A stretch of 64,000 nt of DNA, taken from assembly GCF_017308015.1 (NCBI RefSeq), contig NZ_JAFKFW010000030.1, positions 1-64,000 of the forward strand. Reading direction: 5' to 3'. Origin of the DNA: Allobosea sp. (lineage in GTDB: Bacteria; Pseudomonadota; Alphaproteobacteria; Rhizobiales; Beijerinckiaceae). Positions 26,984 through 35,971 of this stretch are shown in pieces. The number at the start of each line of letters is the position of its first letter. Position 1 is the first letter of the stretch. The notes under the pieces were generated by a model. It was not told the DNA's origin. It saw nothing but the letters and a program-made list of their open reading frames with translations, and ran no database searches. The position numbers and the translations under genes are program-made.

Positions 26984-27566
26984 GCCCTGCTCCTGGTTGA
27001 GCAGGTGAGACGCGCCGCGGCGCTGATTATTCCGCCTGCCGGACCGGCCTCACGCTTCCGTGACAATGACGGCCCCGTCGTTCCTCTCCGCGTTCGAAAG
27101 CCCCGGCCGACGACAGCCCGCCTAGCCCGGGGAGGGCTGTCGTCGGCTTCAGGTGGCGGGATGCGATGCGCAGCTACATCGTTCGTGCCGTAGCTGTGCA
27201 TCGATAGGCTTGGATATCCGCAACTCCCCTTGGTGCGGTGGTCGAAAGGCCCCCGATCGTTCAAAGGAGGGGCTCCTGCGCTGGCCGAACGGGACTGCGG
27301 CTTATCCACCACCATCGCGAGACGACGATGGTCGCAAGCAATGCGGACGCATCGCGAAGCGTCTCGCAAAATTGGCGCAAGCAGCAAAATTTGAAGCGAA
27401 GGCCAAGCTCGGCACCAGGGTCGTTGAGTTTAGTGTGTCATCTAATTCATTGTTTTTACATGATGAATTGACACATTGAACGCAGCGACCGGCGCATCGC
27501 GCCAGCCTTTTCTTGTCGGAATGCTTTGTGCTTGGAGCACCAAAGTTTTTCACGAGACCGATCGCC
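26984..27566. other. Divergent intergenic region between the ECF operon and uppP
   Basis: About 580 bases without a supported gene. It should contain the promoter of the beta-propeller/ECF operon (minus) and that of uppP (plus). The part 27420-27480 is strongly AT-rich and carries an imperfect inverted repeat listed separately. Confidence 0.4.
27434..27475. repeat. Imperfect inverted repeat upstream of uppP
   Basis: TGTGTCA (27434-27440) and ATTCAT (27445-27450) pair with ATGAAT (27463-27468) and TGACACA (27469-27475), leaving a 4-base bulge on the left arm and a 12-base loop. TTGACA inside the right arm resembles a -35 hexamer. Likely an operator or RNA hairpin; the binding factor is unknown. 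Confidence 0.4.
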
Positions 27567-28439
27567 ATGGCCACCGCTTGCTCCACTGGACTCGATACCG
27601 GGTTCGCCACGCTCGATTTCGGGCAGATCGTCGTGCTCGGGCTGGTCCAGGGCGTCACCGAGCTGCTGCCGATTTCCTCGACCGCCCATATGCGGGTGGT
27701 GCCGGCCTTGCTGGGCTGGCCCGATCCGGGCTCGGCCTTTTCGGCGTTGATGCAGCTCGCCGCGCTGGCGGCAGTGATCAGCTATTTCAGGCGTGACCTT
27801 GGCGAGATCGCCGGCGGCGCCCTGGACGGACTCAGGACGCGCCGGTTCACGAAAGGGCCGAGCCGGCTGGCGCTGGGCGTGGTGCTCGCGACGATCCCGA
27901 TCGTCATCGCGGGCATCGCCCTGGCTCCGCTGCTCAACCGCTGCGGCTCTCCGCTGCGTTCGCTCGGCGTGATCGGCGCGGCGTCGCTGGTCATGGCGCT
28001 GCTGCTCGCGGCGACGGAATGGCTCGCCAGCCACCGGCGGGCGGCGGAGCAGGCTGGCTTTCGGGATTTCCTGCTGATCGGCCTGGCTCAGGTCGGTGCG
28101 CTGATCCCCGGCGTGTCCCGCTCCGGCTCCACCCTGACGGCCGCGATGGGGCTCGGCTTCAAGCGTGCCGAAGCGGCGCGACTGTCGTTCCTGCTCGGCC
28201 TGCCGGCCATTGCGCTCGCCGGGTTGAAGGAGGCATGGGAAATCGCGCGGGCCGGGATCGACGCTCACGCCATGGCGCTTCTGATCGTCGGGCTGATCGC
28301 CGGCTCCCTGGCCTCTTTTGCCGCGATTTCCGGGCTCATGCGCTATCTCGAGCGGATGTCGAGTTGGGTCTTCGTGGTCTATCGCGCGGGGATGGGTATC
28401 TTCCTGCTCTGGGCAGTCGCGGCTGGCTGGCTCGCCTGA
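27567..28439 (+). CDS. uppP: Undecaprenyl-diphosphatase (UppP/BacA)
   Basis: 290-residue polytopic enzyme that dephosphorylates undecaprenyl pyrophosphate to recycle the lipid carrier of cell-wall synthesis; overproduction gives bacitracin resistance. Signature 1: LVQGVTELLPISSTAHMRVV (about 26-45) with the catalytic glutamate. Signature 2: PGVSRSGSTLTAAM with the catalytic Ser/Arg. Start: ATG 27567, as homologues begin shortly before the first signature; a TTG 54 bases upstream is less likely. The stop overlaps the next gene (TGATG). Confidence 0.9.
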   Translation: MATACSTGLDTGFATLDFGQIVVLGLVQGVTELLPISSTAHMRVVPALLGWPDPGSAFSALMQLAALAAVISYFRRDLGEIAGGALDGLRTRRFTKGPSRLALGVVLATIPIVIAGIALAPLLNRCGSPLRSLGVIGAASLVMALLLAATEWLASHRRAAEQAGFRDFLLIGLAQVGALIPGVSRSGSTLTAAMGLGFKRAEAARLSFLLGLPAIALAGLKEAWEIARAGIDAHAMALLIVGLIAGSLASFAAISGLMRYLERMSSWVFVVYRAGMGIFLLWAVAAGWLA

Positions 28440-28840
28440 TGCCTGTAGCCTGGGACAGTCATCCCCACACGGTCGTCCATCTGAAGCGTTTCAAGCGGAG
28501 CGAGGCGCGTAGCCATGCGATGCTCGCGATTTTCCTGCTTTGGATTTCGGTGTGGCCGGCATTCGCAGGGCCTTCGGGCGAATGGCGCTATTGCTATGCC
28601 GGCTCCGAGCAGAGTCGCCGCTTCTATGTCTCGCAGCCGTTTCCGAGCTCCGGATCCCCGGATGCCGTCGAGCGGCAGTGGGTCGCCTGGCTCAGCCGGC
28701 AGGTCGTGCGATATGAGACGACAGGGTGTCCGCGCGGGACTGATCGCGCGGCGGTGGCAGCCTCCATCGCATCGGCCGCTCGCTATAACGCTGGCCTGGG
28801 GCGCAGCACGGTCGAACTCGACTGGCAATTCGTTCCATGA
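28439..28840 (+). CDS. Small exported protein of unknown function
   Basis: 133 residues from an ATG overlapping the uppP stop; an internal ATG at 28520 would give 106 residues starting directly in the hydrophobic signal segment (MLAIFLLWISVWPAFAG). Mature part begins about GPSGEWRYCYAGSEQ and has two cysteines (in WRYCYAG and TTGCPRG) that could form a disulfide in the periplasm. No family recognised. Position between uppP and a TRAP permease does not suggest a role. Confidence 0.55.
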   Translation: MPVAWDSHPHTVVHLKRFKRSEARSHAMLAIFLLWISVWPAFAGPSGEWRYCYAGSEQSRRFYVSQPFPSSGSPDAVERQWVAWLSRQVVRYETTGCPRGTDRAAVAASIASAARYNAGLGRSTVELDWQFVP

Positions 28841-28894
28841 GCGACCTGCGCCAGCACAAGGGGCTTTTTGGCAACGTTGCTTCCGGAGCGACTG

Positions 28895-29374
28895 ATGCAG
28901 CTTGCTGTTGACGCGCTCGACCGAAGCCTTGGGTCTCTCTGTCGCGCAGCCCGGTGGCTCGCGTTGCCGCTGGTGCTCCTGCTGTTTCTGCAATGGCCCC
29001 TGCGCGATCTGTTCAAGGGCTGGTCGCGGGAAGCGAACGATCTCGGACAGTGCGTCTTCGCTCTCTATGTCGCGGTCTCGCTGACGGCAGCGACACGCAG
29101 CGGCGCCCATCTGGCCAGTGATGCCCTGGCGCACCGGCATGGGCAACGGCTACGGCGGGCGCTGGAAGTCAGCCTGATCCTGCTCGGAATCCTGCCCTGG
29201 TCGCTCTTTCTGCTGATCATCGGCTGGCCGGCGGTGTTGAGCAGTCTGCGTGTGCTCGAGTCGTTCCCGGATACCGGCAATCCCGGCTATTTCCTGATCC
29301 GGGCCTCGGGCTTCGTCCTGGCGGCGCTCGTCTTCGCCTCAGGCCTCCTCGGCTTGCTGCGGGGCCGGGCATGA
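28895..29374 (+). CDS. TRAP transporter small permease (DctQ-type)
   Basis: 159-residue membrane protein with four hydrophobic helices and the DctQ layout (LPLVLLLFLQWPLRDLF, then SREANDLGQCVFALYVAVSL, and HLASDALA). Start: ATG 28895 with GGAG six bases upstream. Its stop overlaps the large permease start. No DctP binding-protein gene is adjacent, so the system lacks a local substrate receptor. Confidence 0.8.
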   Translation: MQLAVDALDRSLGSLCRAARWLALPLVLLLFLQWPLRDLFKGWSREANDLGQCVFALYVAVSLTAATRSGAHLASDALAHRHGQRLRRALEVSLILLGILPWSLFLLIIGWPAVLSSLRVLESFPDTGNPGYFLIRASGFVLAALVFASGLLGLLRGRA

Positions 29375-30791
29375 GCCAGTGGATCGGCCTTGCCATGCTT
29401 GCCGGCGTTGCGCTGGGCGCGATGGCAACGGGCCTGCCTGTCTGGGGCGTCCTCGTCAGCCTCTCCGCCATGGGCGCGGCCGCCTCGGTCGTGCTGGACG
29501 CATCGAGCGCGGCCGTGCTTGCGGCGCTGCCGAGCCGGCTCGTCGGCTTGCTGGAATCCGACCTGCTGCAGGCGCTGCCGCTTTTCGTCTTCATGGGCGC
29601 GCTGCTGAACCGGCTGCCGCTCGCCCGTATCCTGTTCCGGGCGGCACTGCGCCCCTTCGGTGGAGCGCGCGGCGCGACGCTGGCGCTCGGCGCCATCCTG
29701 GGGCCGATGAACGGCTCGGTCAGCGCCAATGCGATCGCGCTGACCCGTGCGATCGAGCCGGCCCTGGCAGAGCACGAAGTCGCGCCTGCCGAAAGCGTCG
29801 CATTGCTGAGCGTCGCCAGCACGCTCGGCGTGCTCGTCCCGCCTTCTCTGGTGCTGATTTTGCTCGGCGATGCGATGATGGCGGCGCATACGATCGCCTT
29901 GAACGCAGCCGGCCGGGCCGATCGCATCATCAACACGCAGGATGTCTTTCGCGGCGCAATGCTGCCGGCCGGATTGTTTCTCGGAGCCTGTCTTCTCCTG
30001 GCGTTCCTGCGCCGCGAGCCTGGCCGGCGCCTGCCGATACCCATGCTCGGAGAGGCGGTTGTCGCGCTCCTCACCGTCAGCTTCATCGGCGGACTGCTCG
30101 TCGGCGTCGCGCTCGGCTATTTCTATGCGGTGGAGGCGGCCGCCATGGGCGCCGTCGGCCTGCTGGCTGCCGGACTCCTGAGCCGGCAGCTCGATCTCCA
30201 GCGTCTCAAGGCCGCTCTCGACGACACCCTGTCGATGACCGGTGCGCTGATGGCCCTGCTGGTGGCGGCCACGACCTTCACCCTCGTCTTCCGCGTGCTT
30301 GGAAGCGACCGGCTCGTCGCCGGCTGGATGGAGGCGGTGCCTGGCGGCCCCTTGGGAATCCTCGGCGCCGGGCTCGCCCTGATCTTCCTCGCGGCTTTCG
30401 TTCTCGACGCCTTCGAGATCATCTTCGTACTCGTGCCGATCCTGCTGCGCCCATCCTGATGCGGGTCGAGGATGCGCAATGGGTTGCGGTCCTGACCCTG
30501 CTCGTGCTGCAGACGAGTTTCCTGCTTCCACCGCTGGGTTATGCGCTGACCATGACCCGGGCCGCCGCCACGCGTCGCGCGGCGCTGGGCAGCGTGATGA
30601 GCGCGCTCCTGCCCTTCATCCTCGTGCAACTCACGGTGACCGCGGCCGTCATGTGGTGGCCGGGCCTGACGCATGGAGGACGGTCGACTGCCACGGACGT
30701 CGCAGTGCCGTCCGACACGGAAGTCACGCGCCGGTTGCGGGAGATCGCCCCACCCGTCGACCTGCTGGAGATCGGGCCTCCCAAATTCTGA
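29371..30791 (+). pseudogene. TRAP transporter large permease (DctM-type), split by a frameshift
   Basis: The first frame (29371-30459, 362 residues) carries most of the DctM fold: PLFVFMGALLNRLPLARIL, GAILGPMNGSVSANA, VALLSVASTLGVLVPPSLVL and LDAFEIIFVLVPILL. It then stops. The last three-quarters of the final helix bundle continue in another frame (30459-30791, 110 residues: AQWVAVLTLLVLQTSFLLPP, then LGYALTMTR). Adding one G in the CTGCGCCC stretch near 30447 restores LLAPILMRVEDAQW and a 472-residue protein, a normal length. So a single-base deletion or a sequencing error explains the split. The two parts overlap as TGATG, which might allow some reinitiation. A missing DctP fits decay, but the rest of the coding sequence is intact. 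Confidence 0.8.
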
Positions 30792-30872
30792 CGAACGCTT
30801 CTTCGCATTCGCTGCGCAGTCCGGCTTGCCGCGAGTCCGCGCGTTGCACTATCCCAAGGCCAGGAGCCGCGG

Positions 30873-32600
30873 CTACGAGGGAGGTTGCGACGATCCTGCC
30901 ACGTCATCGGCCATCGTCGCCTCTGCGGCGGTCTCGCCTCCCCATCGGATCACGGCTTGGTCGACGCTGTGGAAGATCCGTTCGCCTCCGATCGCACCGA
31001 CGACGCCGAAACGATCCAGCGCGGCGCGGGCTCGCGCCGATTCCACGCGCGCGATCGCGAAAACCGTTCCTTGCGCTTCGCAGGCCTCTGCAACGGCCAG
31101 GAGCGTCTGCGCCGCCGTATAGTCGATGGCGGCGATGCCGCTGGCCTCCAGGACGAGCAGGTGCGGCTTCCGCTGCACGAGCCGGTCGAGCAGCTCCTGC
31201 TGGAAGCCCAGCGCGTTCGCGAAGAGCAGGGGCGCGGGAAAGCCGACGACGAGAATGCCCGGAAGTATCGCCAGGGGCTTGCCCTGTTCCGGCGGCCACC
31301 ACACCGTCGTGCCGGGGATGCGGCCGAACTCGACCAACTGGCTGCGCGTCGTCATCCAGATGCCGTGCAGCAGGGACAGGCCGATGCCGATGGCGACGCC
31401 GCTCTCGATCGGCAGAAGGGTGACGGCCAGGGCGGTCAGCAGGACGAGCGCGAATTCCGGCCGGCTCTGGCGAGCGATCTGCAGGATCAGGCCGATCCTC
31501 AGGATGCGCCCGGCGACGAAGAAAAGGACCCCGGCGAAGGCCGCCTCGGGAACATCGGCCAGCAGATCGGTGCCGAACAGTGCGAGCCCGAGGACCAGCG
31601 CCGCGGCGACGAGCCCGACGACAGGGTTGCGGCCGCCGCTTTCGACAACGATGGCCGTGCGCGGCGGGCTGGCATTGACGGGGAAGGCGCCCGCGAGGCC
31701 GGCAAGCAGATTGGCGCCCGCCAGTCCGAGGTAGTCGCGCCCGGCATCGCTCGCGTGGTCATCGGGGTCGCGGAAGGAGCGGCTGACGGTCGCCGTCTGC
31801 ATCATCACGACAAGCGCGACGATCAGGGCGAGCGGCAGGAGCGCACGGAGATCGGCCCAGGCCAGGGCGAAGCCCGGCCAGGGCGGCAGGCTCTTGGGCA
31901 ATGAACCAAGCACGGCCACGCCATGGCTCTCCAGGTTGAAAGCCATCACGGCCGCTGTCGCCAGCGCGAAGGCGATCAGCGCTCCGGGCAGCGCCGCTGC
32001 CGATTTTTCGCAGAGGATGATGACGCCGAGCACACCGAGCCCGAGCAGAACCGAGACGGGATGGCTCGATGCGCGCTCCGCCCAGATTTCCGCCAGCCGC
32101 GGGACCAGGCTGCTGGTCTCCACATGCAGCCCGAGCAGGCCGGGCAATTGCGACACGACGATATGGGCGGCGATACCGGCCAGGAAACCCGTCACGACCG
32201 GCGTCGACAGGAAATCGGCGATCCAGCCAAAGCGCAGGAATCCAGCGAGCAGCAGCAGGGCGCCGACCAGGATCGCGAGAGTCGGCGCCGCGGCTGGTGC
32301 AACGACACCGCCGACCGCCAGCGTGGTCAGCGCCCCGGCGAAGATCGGCGTAATCGTCGTGTCGGCGCCGACGGTGAGAACCCGGCTGGCGCCCAGCAAC
32401 AGGAACCCGATCGTCGCCGCGACGAAGGCGAACAGGCCGACCTGGACCGGAAAGCCGCCGAGGCGCGCCGTCGCCATCTGCTCGGGGACGGTGATCGCCG
32501 CGAGCGTCAGGCCGGCGAGCAGATCGCGCCCCAGACTTGCAAGGCGCGAAAGGTTTTTTGGAGACCGTTCCGGCCCGGCCAGAGCGCCACCATTCGACAT
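30873..32600 (-). CDS. SulP-family anion permease with STAS domain
   Basis: 575-residue inner-membrane anion transporter (sulfate, bicarbonate or similar). Twelve to fourteen helices with ITVPEQMATARLGG near the N-terminus, in place of the usual VPQ/IPQ-A motif, and NASPPRTAIVVESGGRNPV (about 295). C-terminal STAS domain from about 440 (LLVLEASGIAAIDYTAAQTL). Start: ATG 32600 chosen as the nearest before the conserved region; ATG 32621 and TTG 32642 are alternatives. Divergent to the RNB gene. Substrate is not predictable. Confidence 0.82.
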   Translation of the reverse strand: MSNGGALAGPERSPKNLSRLASLGRDLLAGLTLAAITVPEQMATARLGGFPVQVGLFAFVAATIGFLLLGASRVLTVGADTTITPIFAGALTTLAVGGVVAPAAAPTLAILVGALLLLAGFLRFGWIADFLSTPVVTGFLAGIAAHIVVSQLPGLLGLHVETSSLVPRLAEIWAERASSHPVSVLLGLGVLGVIILCEKSAAALPGALIAFALATAAVMAFNLESHGVAVLGSLPKSLPPWPGFALAWADLRALLPLALIVALVVMMQTATVSRSFRDPDDHASDAGRDYLGLAGANLLAGLAGAFPVNASPPRTAIVVESGGRNPVVGLVAAALVLGLALFGTDLLADVPEAAFAGVLFFVAGRILRIGLILQIARQSRPEFALVLLTALAVTLLPIESGVAIGIGLSLLHGIWMTTRSQLVEFGRIPGTTVWWPPEQGKPLAILPGILVVGFPAPLLFANALGFQQELLDRLVQRKPHLLVLEASGIAAIDYTAAQTLLAVAEACEAQGTVFAIARVESARARAALDRFGVVGAIGGERIFHSVDQAVIRWGGETAAEATMADDVAGSSQPPS

Positions 32601-32717
32601 GACCGGTTCACCACGTTGCATGCGAAGCCCAAACGGTTGCAACTATAGCAGTTCGTATGTCTTCACGCTGGCGCCTTCGCAGCCAGCCGAACGACAGGTG
32701 GAGGCCGGCCGTACGGG

Positions 32718-34103
32718 ATGAAGACGCTCATCGACACCCCCCATGCACTGGTCGGTGGACTGGCCGCGATCCGCCGGCAGTTCAATGTGCCGGAACGGTT
32801 TCCACCCGCTGTTCTCGCTGCAGCGGAAAGCGCTGCCGGTCGCGCGCCGACCGCACATGTCGATCGCACCGGCCGGCCTTTCGTCACGCTCGACCCGGCG
32901 ACCTCGACCGATCTCGACCAGGCCTTTGCGATCGAGCGCAGCGGCAGCGACCTGCTACTGCATTACGCCATCGCCGATGTCGCCTGGTTCGTCGAGGATG
33001 GCGACGCGATCGATCGGGAGGCGTGGCAGCGGGGCACGACGATCTACCTGCCGGACGGCAAGGCCGGGCTGTATCCGCCGATACTCGCGGAGGGGGCCGC
33101 GAGCCTGCTGCCTGCTGTCCCCCGACCGGCGGTGATCTTCACCACCCGGGTCGACGCCGATGGCAACGTCCATCTCGACGGCGCCGAGCGGGCCGTGATC
33201 TGCAGCACGGCCAAGCTCGCCTACGACAGCGTGAGCGCGTCCGAGCTACCGCCCGGTTTCGATGAACTGGCCCGGCGCATCGAGGCGGCCGAAAGCCGGC
33301 GCGGCGCATCGCGCGTCGACCCGCCCGAGCAGGAGGTCGATGCACTCGGCAACGGCCGCTACCAATTGCTCTTCCGCCCGCGTCTGCGTTCCGAACAGCA
33401 GAACGCGACCTTGTCTCTGGCTAGCAATATCGCGATTGCCGACGCGCTCTTGGCGGCACGGACCGGTCTGTTCCGGGTTATGCCGGAACCGGACCAGCAG
33501 GCCGTCCAGCGCCTGCGCCAGACCGCTCGGGCGTTGGGGCTGTCATGGCCGGACATGGAGACGCTCGTCCAGTTCGAGAAAACGCTTGACCCCGCCGACA
33601 GCAGCCACGCTGCCTTCATGCTGGCGGTGCGGCGGACCAGCGGCGGGGCGAGCTATGTTCCCTATCGCGAGGGCATCGTGCCGTGGCATGCGCCGATGGC
33701 GGCGACCTATGCGCATGCCACGGCGCCGCTGCGCCGCCTGGCCGATCGCTATGTCGTGCGCGCTGCGCTCGCGGTAGCCAATGGCAAGCCGGTACCGCCG
33801 GCTGTATCGGCCGCATTCGAACAACTGCCGGCGGTCATGGCGCGGGCCGATGCGCGCGACGGGCAGATCGACCGAAACGTGATCGATCTCGCCGAGGCCC
33901 TGATGCTTCAGGGCAGCGAAGGCACCATTTTTGAGGCGGTGGTGACCGATGCGGACGAGCACGGGCTGCGCATGCAACTCTGCGAACTGCCCGTAGTCGC
34001 CCGCATTCGCGGACCGGGCGGCAAGCCCGGCGACAAGATACGGGTCCGGCTGACATCCGCCATCCCCCTGCAGCATATGGTCAACTTCGAACGGGTCGGG
34101 TGA
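32718..34103 (+). CDS. RNB-domain exoribonuclease (RNase II/R-like)
   Basis: 461 residues consisting mainly of an RNB catalytic domain. The metal-binding motif reads DPATSTDLDQAF (about 59-70): D59, D65 and D67 are kept, but the fourth aspartate of RNase II (DD) is Gln here, as in a known subset of bacterial RNB proteins. Later YAHATAPLRRLADRY matches the RNA-clamping motif. A short C-terminal beta-rich segment (about 405-455) may be an S1-like fold. No N-terminal cold-shock domains. Hydrolyses RNA 3' to 5' in the family; activity of this variant is untested. Coupled to the next gene (GTGA). Confidence 0.85.
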   Translation: MKTLIDTPHALVGGLAAIRRQFNVPERFPPAVLAAAESAAGRAPTAHVDRTGRPFVTLDPATSTDLDQAFAIERSGSDLLLHYAIADVAWFVEDGDAIDREAWQRGTTIYLPDGKAGLYPPILAEGAASLLPAVPRPAVIFTTRVDADGNVHLDGAERAVICSTAKLAYDSVSASELPPGFDELARRIEAAESRRGASRVDPPEQEVDALGNGRYQLLFRPRLRSEQQNATLSLASNIAIADALLAARTGLFRVMPEPDQQAVQRLRQTARALGLSWPDMETLVQFEKTLDPADSSHAAFMLAVRRTSGGASYVPYREGIVPWHAPMAATYAHATAPLRRLADRYVVRAALAVANGKPVPPAVSAAFEQLPAVMARADARDGQIDRNVIDLAEALMLQGSEGTIFEAVVTDADEHGLRMQLCELPVVARIRGPGGKPGDKIRVRLTSAIPLQHMVNFERVG

Positions 34104-34726
34104 GCGCGATGACACTTCGAGAACCCGTCCTGCAGCCGGTGCGGATCACGGAACTGCGTCCGACCCAGATGACCGTCGGCCTCAGGGAGGTCGAGGACAA
34201 GCGCCGGATCTGGCGCGAACGGGACGGCGGCGAGGCGCAGGATTTCCTGGGCCGGCACATGATCCCGGTGATCAAGGGTCCCAAGAACCGGCTTTACGTC
34301 ATCGACCATCATCATCTGGTCCGTGCGCTCCATGACGAGGGGCAGGCCAAGGTCCTCGTCAACGTGATCGCCGATATCTCCTCGCTGACCCAGGCGTCGT
34401 TCTGGACCGTGTGCGAGCACCGGAACTGGGTGCATCCCTATGACAGCAAGGGGCGGCGCTGCGCCACCGATGCCATTCCGAAGAAGATCGGAGACCTCGT
34501 CGACGACCCCTATCGCTCGCTGGCCGGGGAGTTACGCCGCTGTGGCGGCTTCGCCAAGGACACGACGCCCTATTCCGAGTTCCTCTGGGCCGATTTCCTC
34601 AGGCGGCGCCTCACCCGCCAGCAGGTCGATGCCGATTTTGAGAAGGCCGTCCGGAAGGCGCTGAAGCTCGCGCGCAGCAGCGATGCCGACTATCTCCCCG
34701 GCTGGTGTGGCCCGGTCGACGCCTGA
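34100..34726 (+). CDS. ParB-like nuclease-domain protein (ParBc_2 family)
   Basis: 208 residues matching the putative ParB-like nuclease family: LRPTQMTVGLREVEDKR, PVIKGPKNRLYVIDHHHLVR and AEFLWADFLRRR-like (SEFLWADFLRRRLTRQQVDA). The IDHHHLVRAL stretch corresponds to the ParB/Srx-like core. Start: GTG 34100 overlapping the RNB stop; ATG 34109 is the alternative. Function in this family is unknown; no partition sites or ParA are near. Co-transcription with a ribonuclease is suggestive only. Confidence 0.75.
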   Translation: MSAMTLREPVLQPVRITELRPTQMTVGLREVEDKRRIWRERDGGEAQDFLGRHMIPVIKGPKNRLYVIDHHHLVRALHDEGQAKVLVNVIADISSLTQASFWTVCEHRNWVHPYDSKGRRCATDAIPKKIGDLVDDPYRSLAGELRRCGGFAKDTTPYSEFLWADFLRRRLTRQQVDADFEKAVRKALKLARSSDADYLPGWCGPVDA

Positions 34727-34875
34727 CCGGCTTCCACGAGGTCGGGAGAGGCTCGTTGCTCGCTCCACGGCCGAAAGGTTGGTGAAAGCTTGGCGGGCTA
34801 GGGCATGGCCATCGCCACCAAGCCGCCCCCGAGAGCGGTGCCGGGCGAGAGGACGTGAAACCAAGGAGCCTGCCC

Positions 34876-35874
34876 ATGCGCATCCGTGCCGCCATCTATT
34901 CGCTCGCCTTCGCATCGGCCCTTGCCGGTTCGACCGCGGTGCTCGCCGCCGACAAGGTCACCATCATGGTCGGCGGCTACGAGAAGCAGATCTACCTGCC
35001 CGCCAAGCTGGCCGAGAGCCTCGGCTACTTCAAGGATGAGGGTCTCGATGTCGAGCTGCTCAACGAGGCCGCCGGCGTCGATGCCGAGAACGAGATGCTC
35101 GCCGGCGTGGTCCAGGGCGTGGTCGGCTTCTACGACCACTGCGTCGACCTGCAGGCCAAGGGCAAGTTCGTCGAATCCGTCGTCCAGTTCAGCCAGGCTC
35201 CCGGCGAGGTCGAACTTGTTTCGAGCAAGTATCCCGACGTGAAGTCGATGGCCGACCTCAAGGGCAAGAATCTCGGTGTGACCGGCCTCGGCTCATCCAC
35301 CAATTTCCTGACCCAGTATCTGATGGTGAAGTCTGGCGTGCAGCTCAGCGACTTCACCTCCGTGCCCGTCGGAGCCGGCGCCACCTTCATCGCCGCCATG
35401 CAGCAGGACAAGATCCAGGCCGGCATGACCACGGAGCCGACGATCTCGCGCATGCTGAAGACCGGAGAGGCACGCATCCTCGTCGATATGCGCACGATGG
35501 AGAAGACCAAGGCCGCGCTCGGCGGCACCTATCCGGCCGCCTCGCTCTACATGCCCACAGCCTGGGTCGAGAAGAACAAGCCGACCGTGCAAAAGCTGGC
35601 GAACGCCTTCGTCCGGACGCTCAAATACATCAACACTCACAGCGCTGAAGACATCGCCGACAAGATGCCGAAGGACTATTACGTCGGCGACAAGGACGGC
35701 TATGTGAAGGCGCTGGCCGACGGCAAGGCGATGTTCACCGTCGATGGCGTGATGCCGCAGGGTGGCCCCGAGACGGTTCTTGCCGTGCTCTCCGGCTTCT
35801 CGAAGAACATCAAGGGCAAGCAGATCGACCTGTCGAAGACCTACACGACCGAGTTCGTGAAGGCCGCGAAGTAA
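34876..35874 (+). CDS. ABC transporter substrate-binding protein (NMT1/TauA/SsuA type)
   Basis: 332-residue periplasmic protein. Sec signal peptide MRIRAAIYSLAFASALAG, cleaved near VLAA, mature DKVTIMVGGYEKQIYLPAKL. SsuA-like segments include LNEAAGVDAENEMLAGVVQG, MADLKGKNLGVTGLGSSTNF and FIAAMQQDKIQAGMTTEP. Start: ATG 34876 with AAGGAG upstream. Operon with the ATPase and permease that follow. Candidate ligands for the family are sulfonates, nitrate, pyrimidines or aromatic acids. Confidence 0.85.
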   Translation: MRIRAAIYSLAFASALAGSTAVLAADKVTIMVGGYEKQIYLPAKLAESLGYFKDEGLDVELLNEAAGVDAENEMLAGVVQGVVGFYDHCVDLQAKGKFVESVVQFSQAPGEVELVSSKYPDVKSMADLKGKNLGVTGLGSSTNFLTQYLMVKSGVQLSDFTSVPVGAGATFIAAMQQDKIQAGMTTEPTISRMLKTGEARILVDMRTMEKTKAALGGTYPAASLYMPTAWVEKNKPTVQKLANAFVRTLKYINTHSAEDIADKMPKDYYVGDKDGYVKALADGKAMFTVDGVMPQGGPETVLAVLSGFSKNIKGKQIDLSKTYTTEFVKAAK

Positions 35875-35885
35875 CGCGCGCCGCG

Positions 35886-35908
35886 GCGGCCGGGGACAGC
35901 CCGGCCGC
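35886..35908 (+). other. Intercistronic GC-rich hairpin after the binding-protein gene
   Basis: GCGGCCGGG and CCCGGCCGC form a perfect 9-bp stem with a 5-nt loop, eleven bases past the stop codon. Such stem-loops between a binding-protein gene and its permease/ATPase genes often stabilise the upstream mRNA and set a higher binding-protein level. No U-run follows, so it is not an obvious terminator. Confidence 0.5.
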
Positions 35909-35971
35909 TTCATTTCCTGCTTTCCATCGAGCGCGCACCCGTGACGCCGCCATCGCGGCGAAGGAGGCTCC

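Noticed and set aside
29287-30531. 414-codon minus-strand frame opposite the TRAP large permease
   Set aside because: Gln/Glu/Arg-rich shadow of hydrophobic membrane codons; no domain. It does not explain the frameshift.
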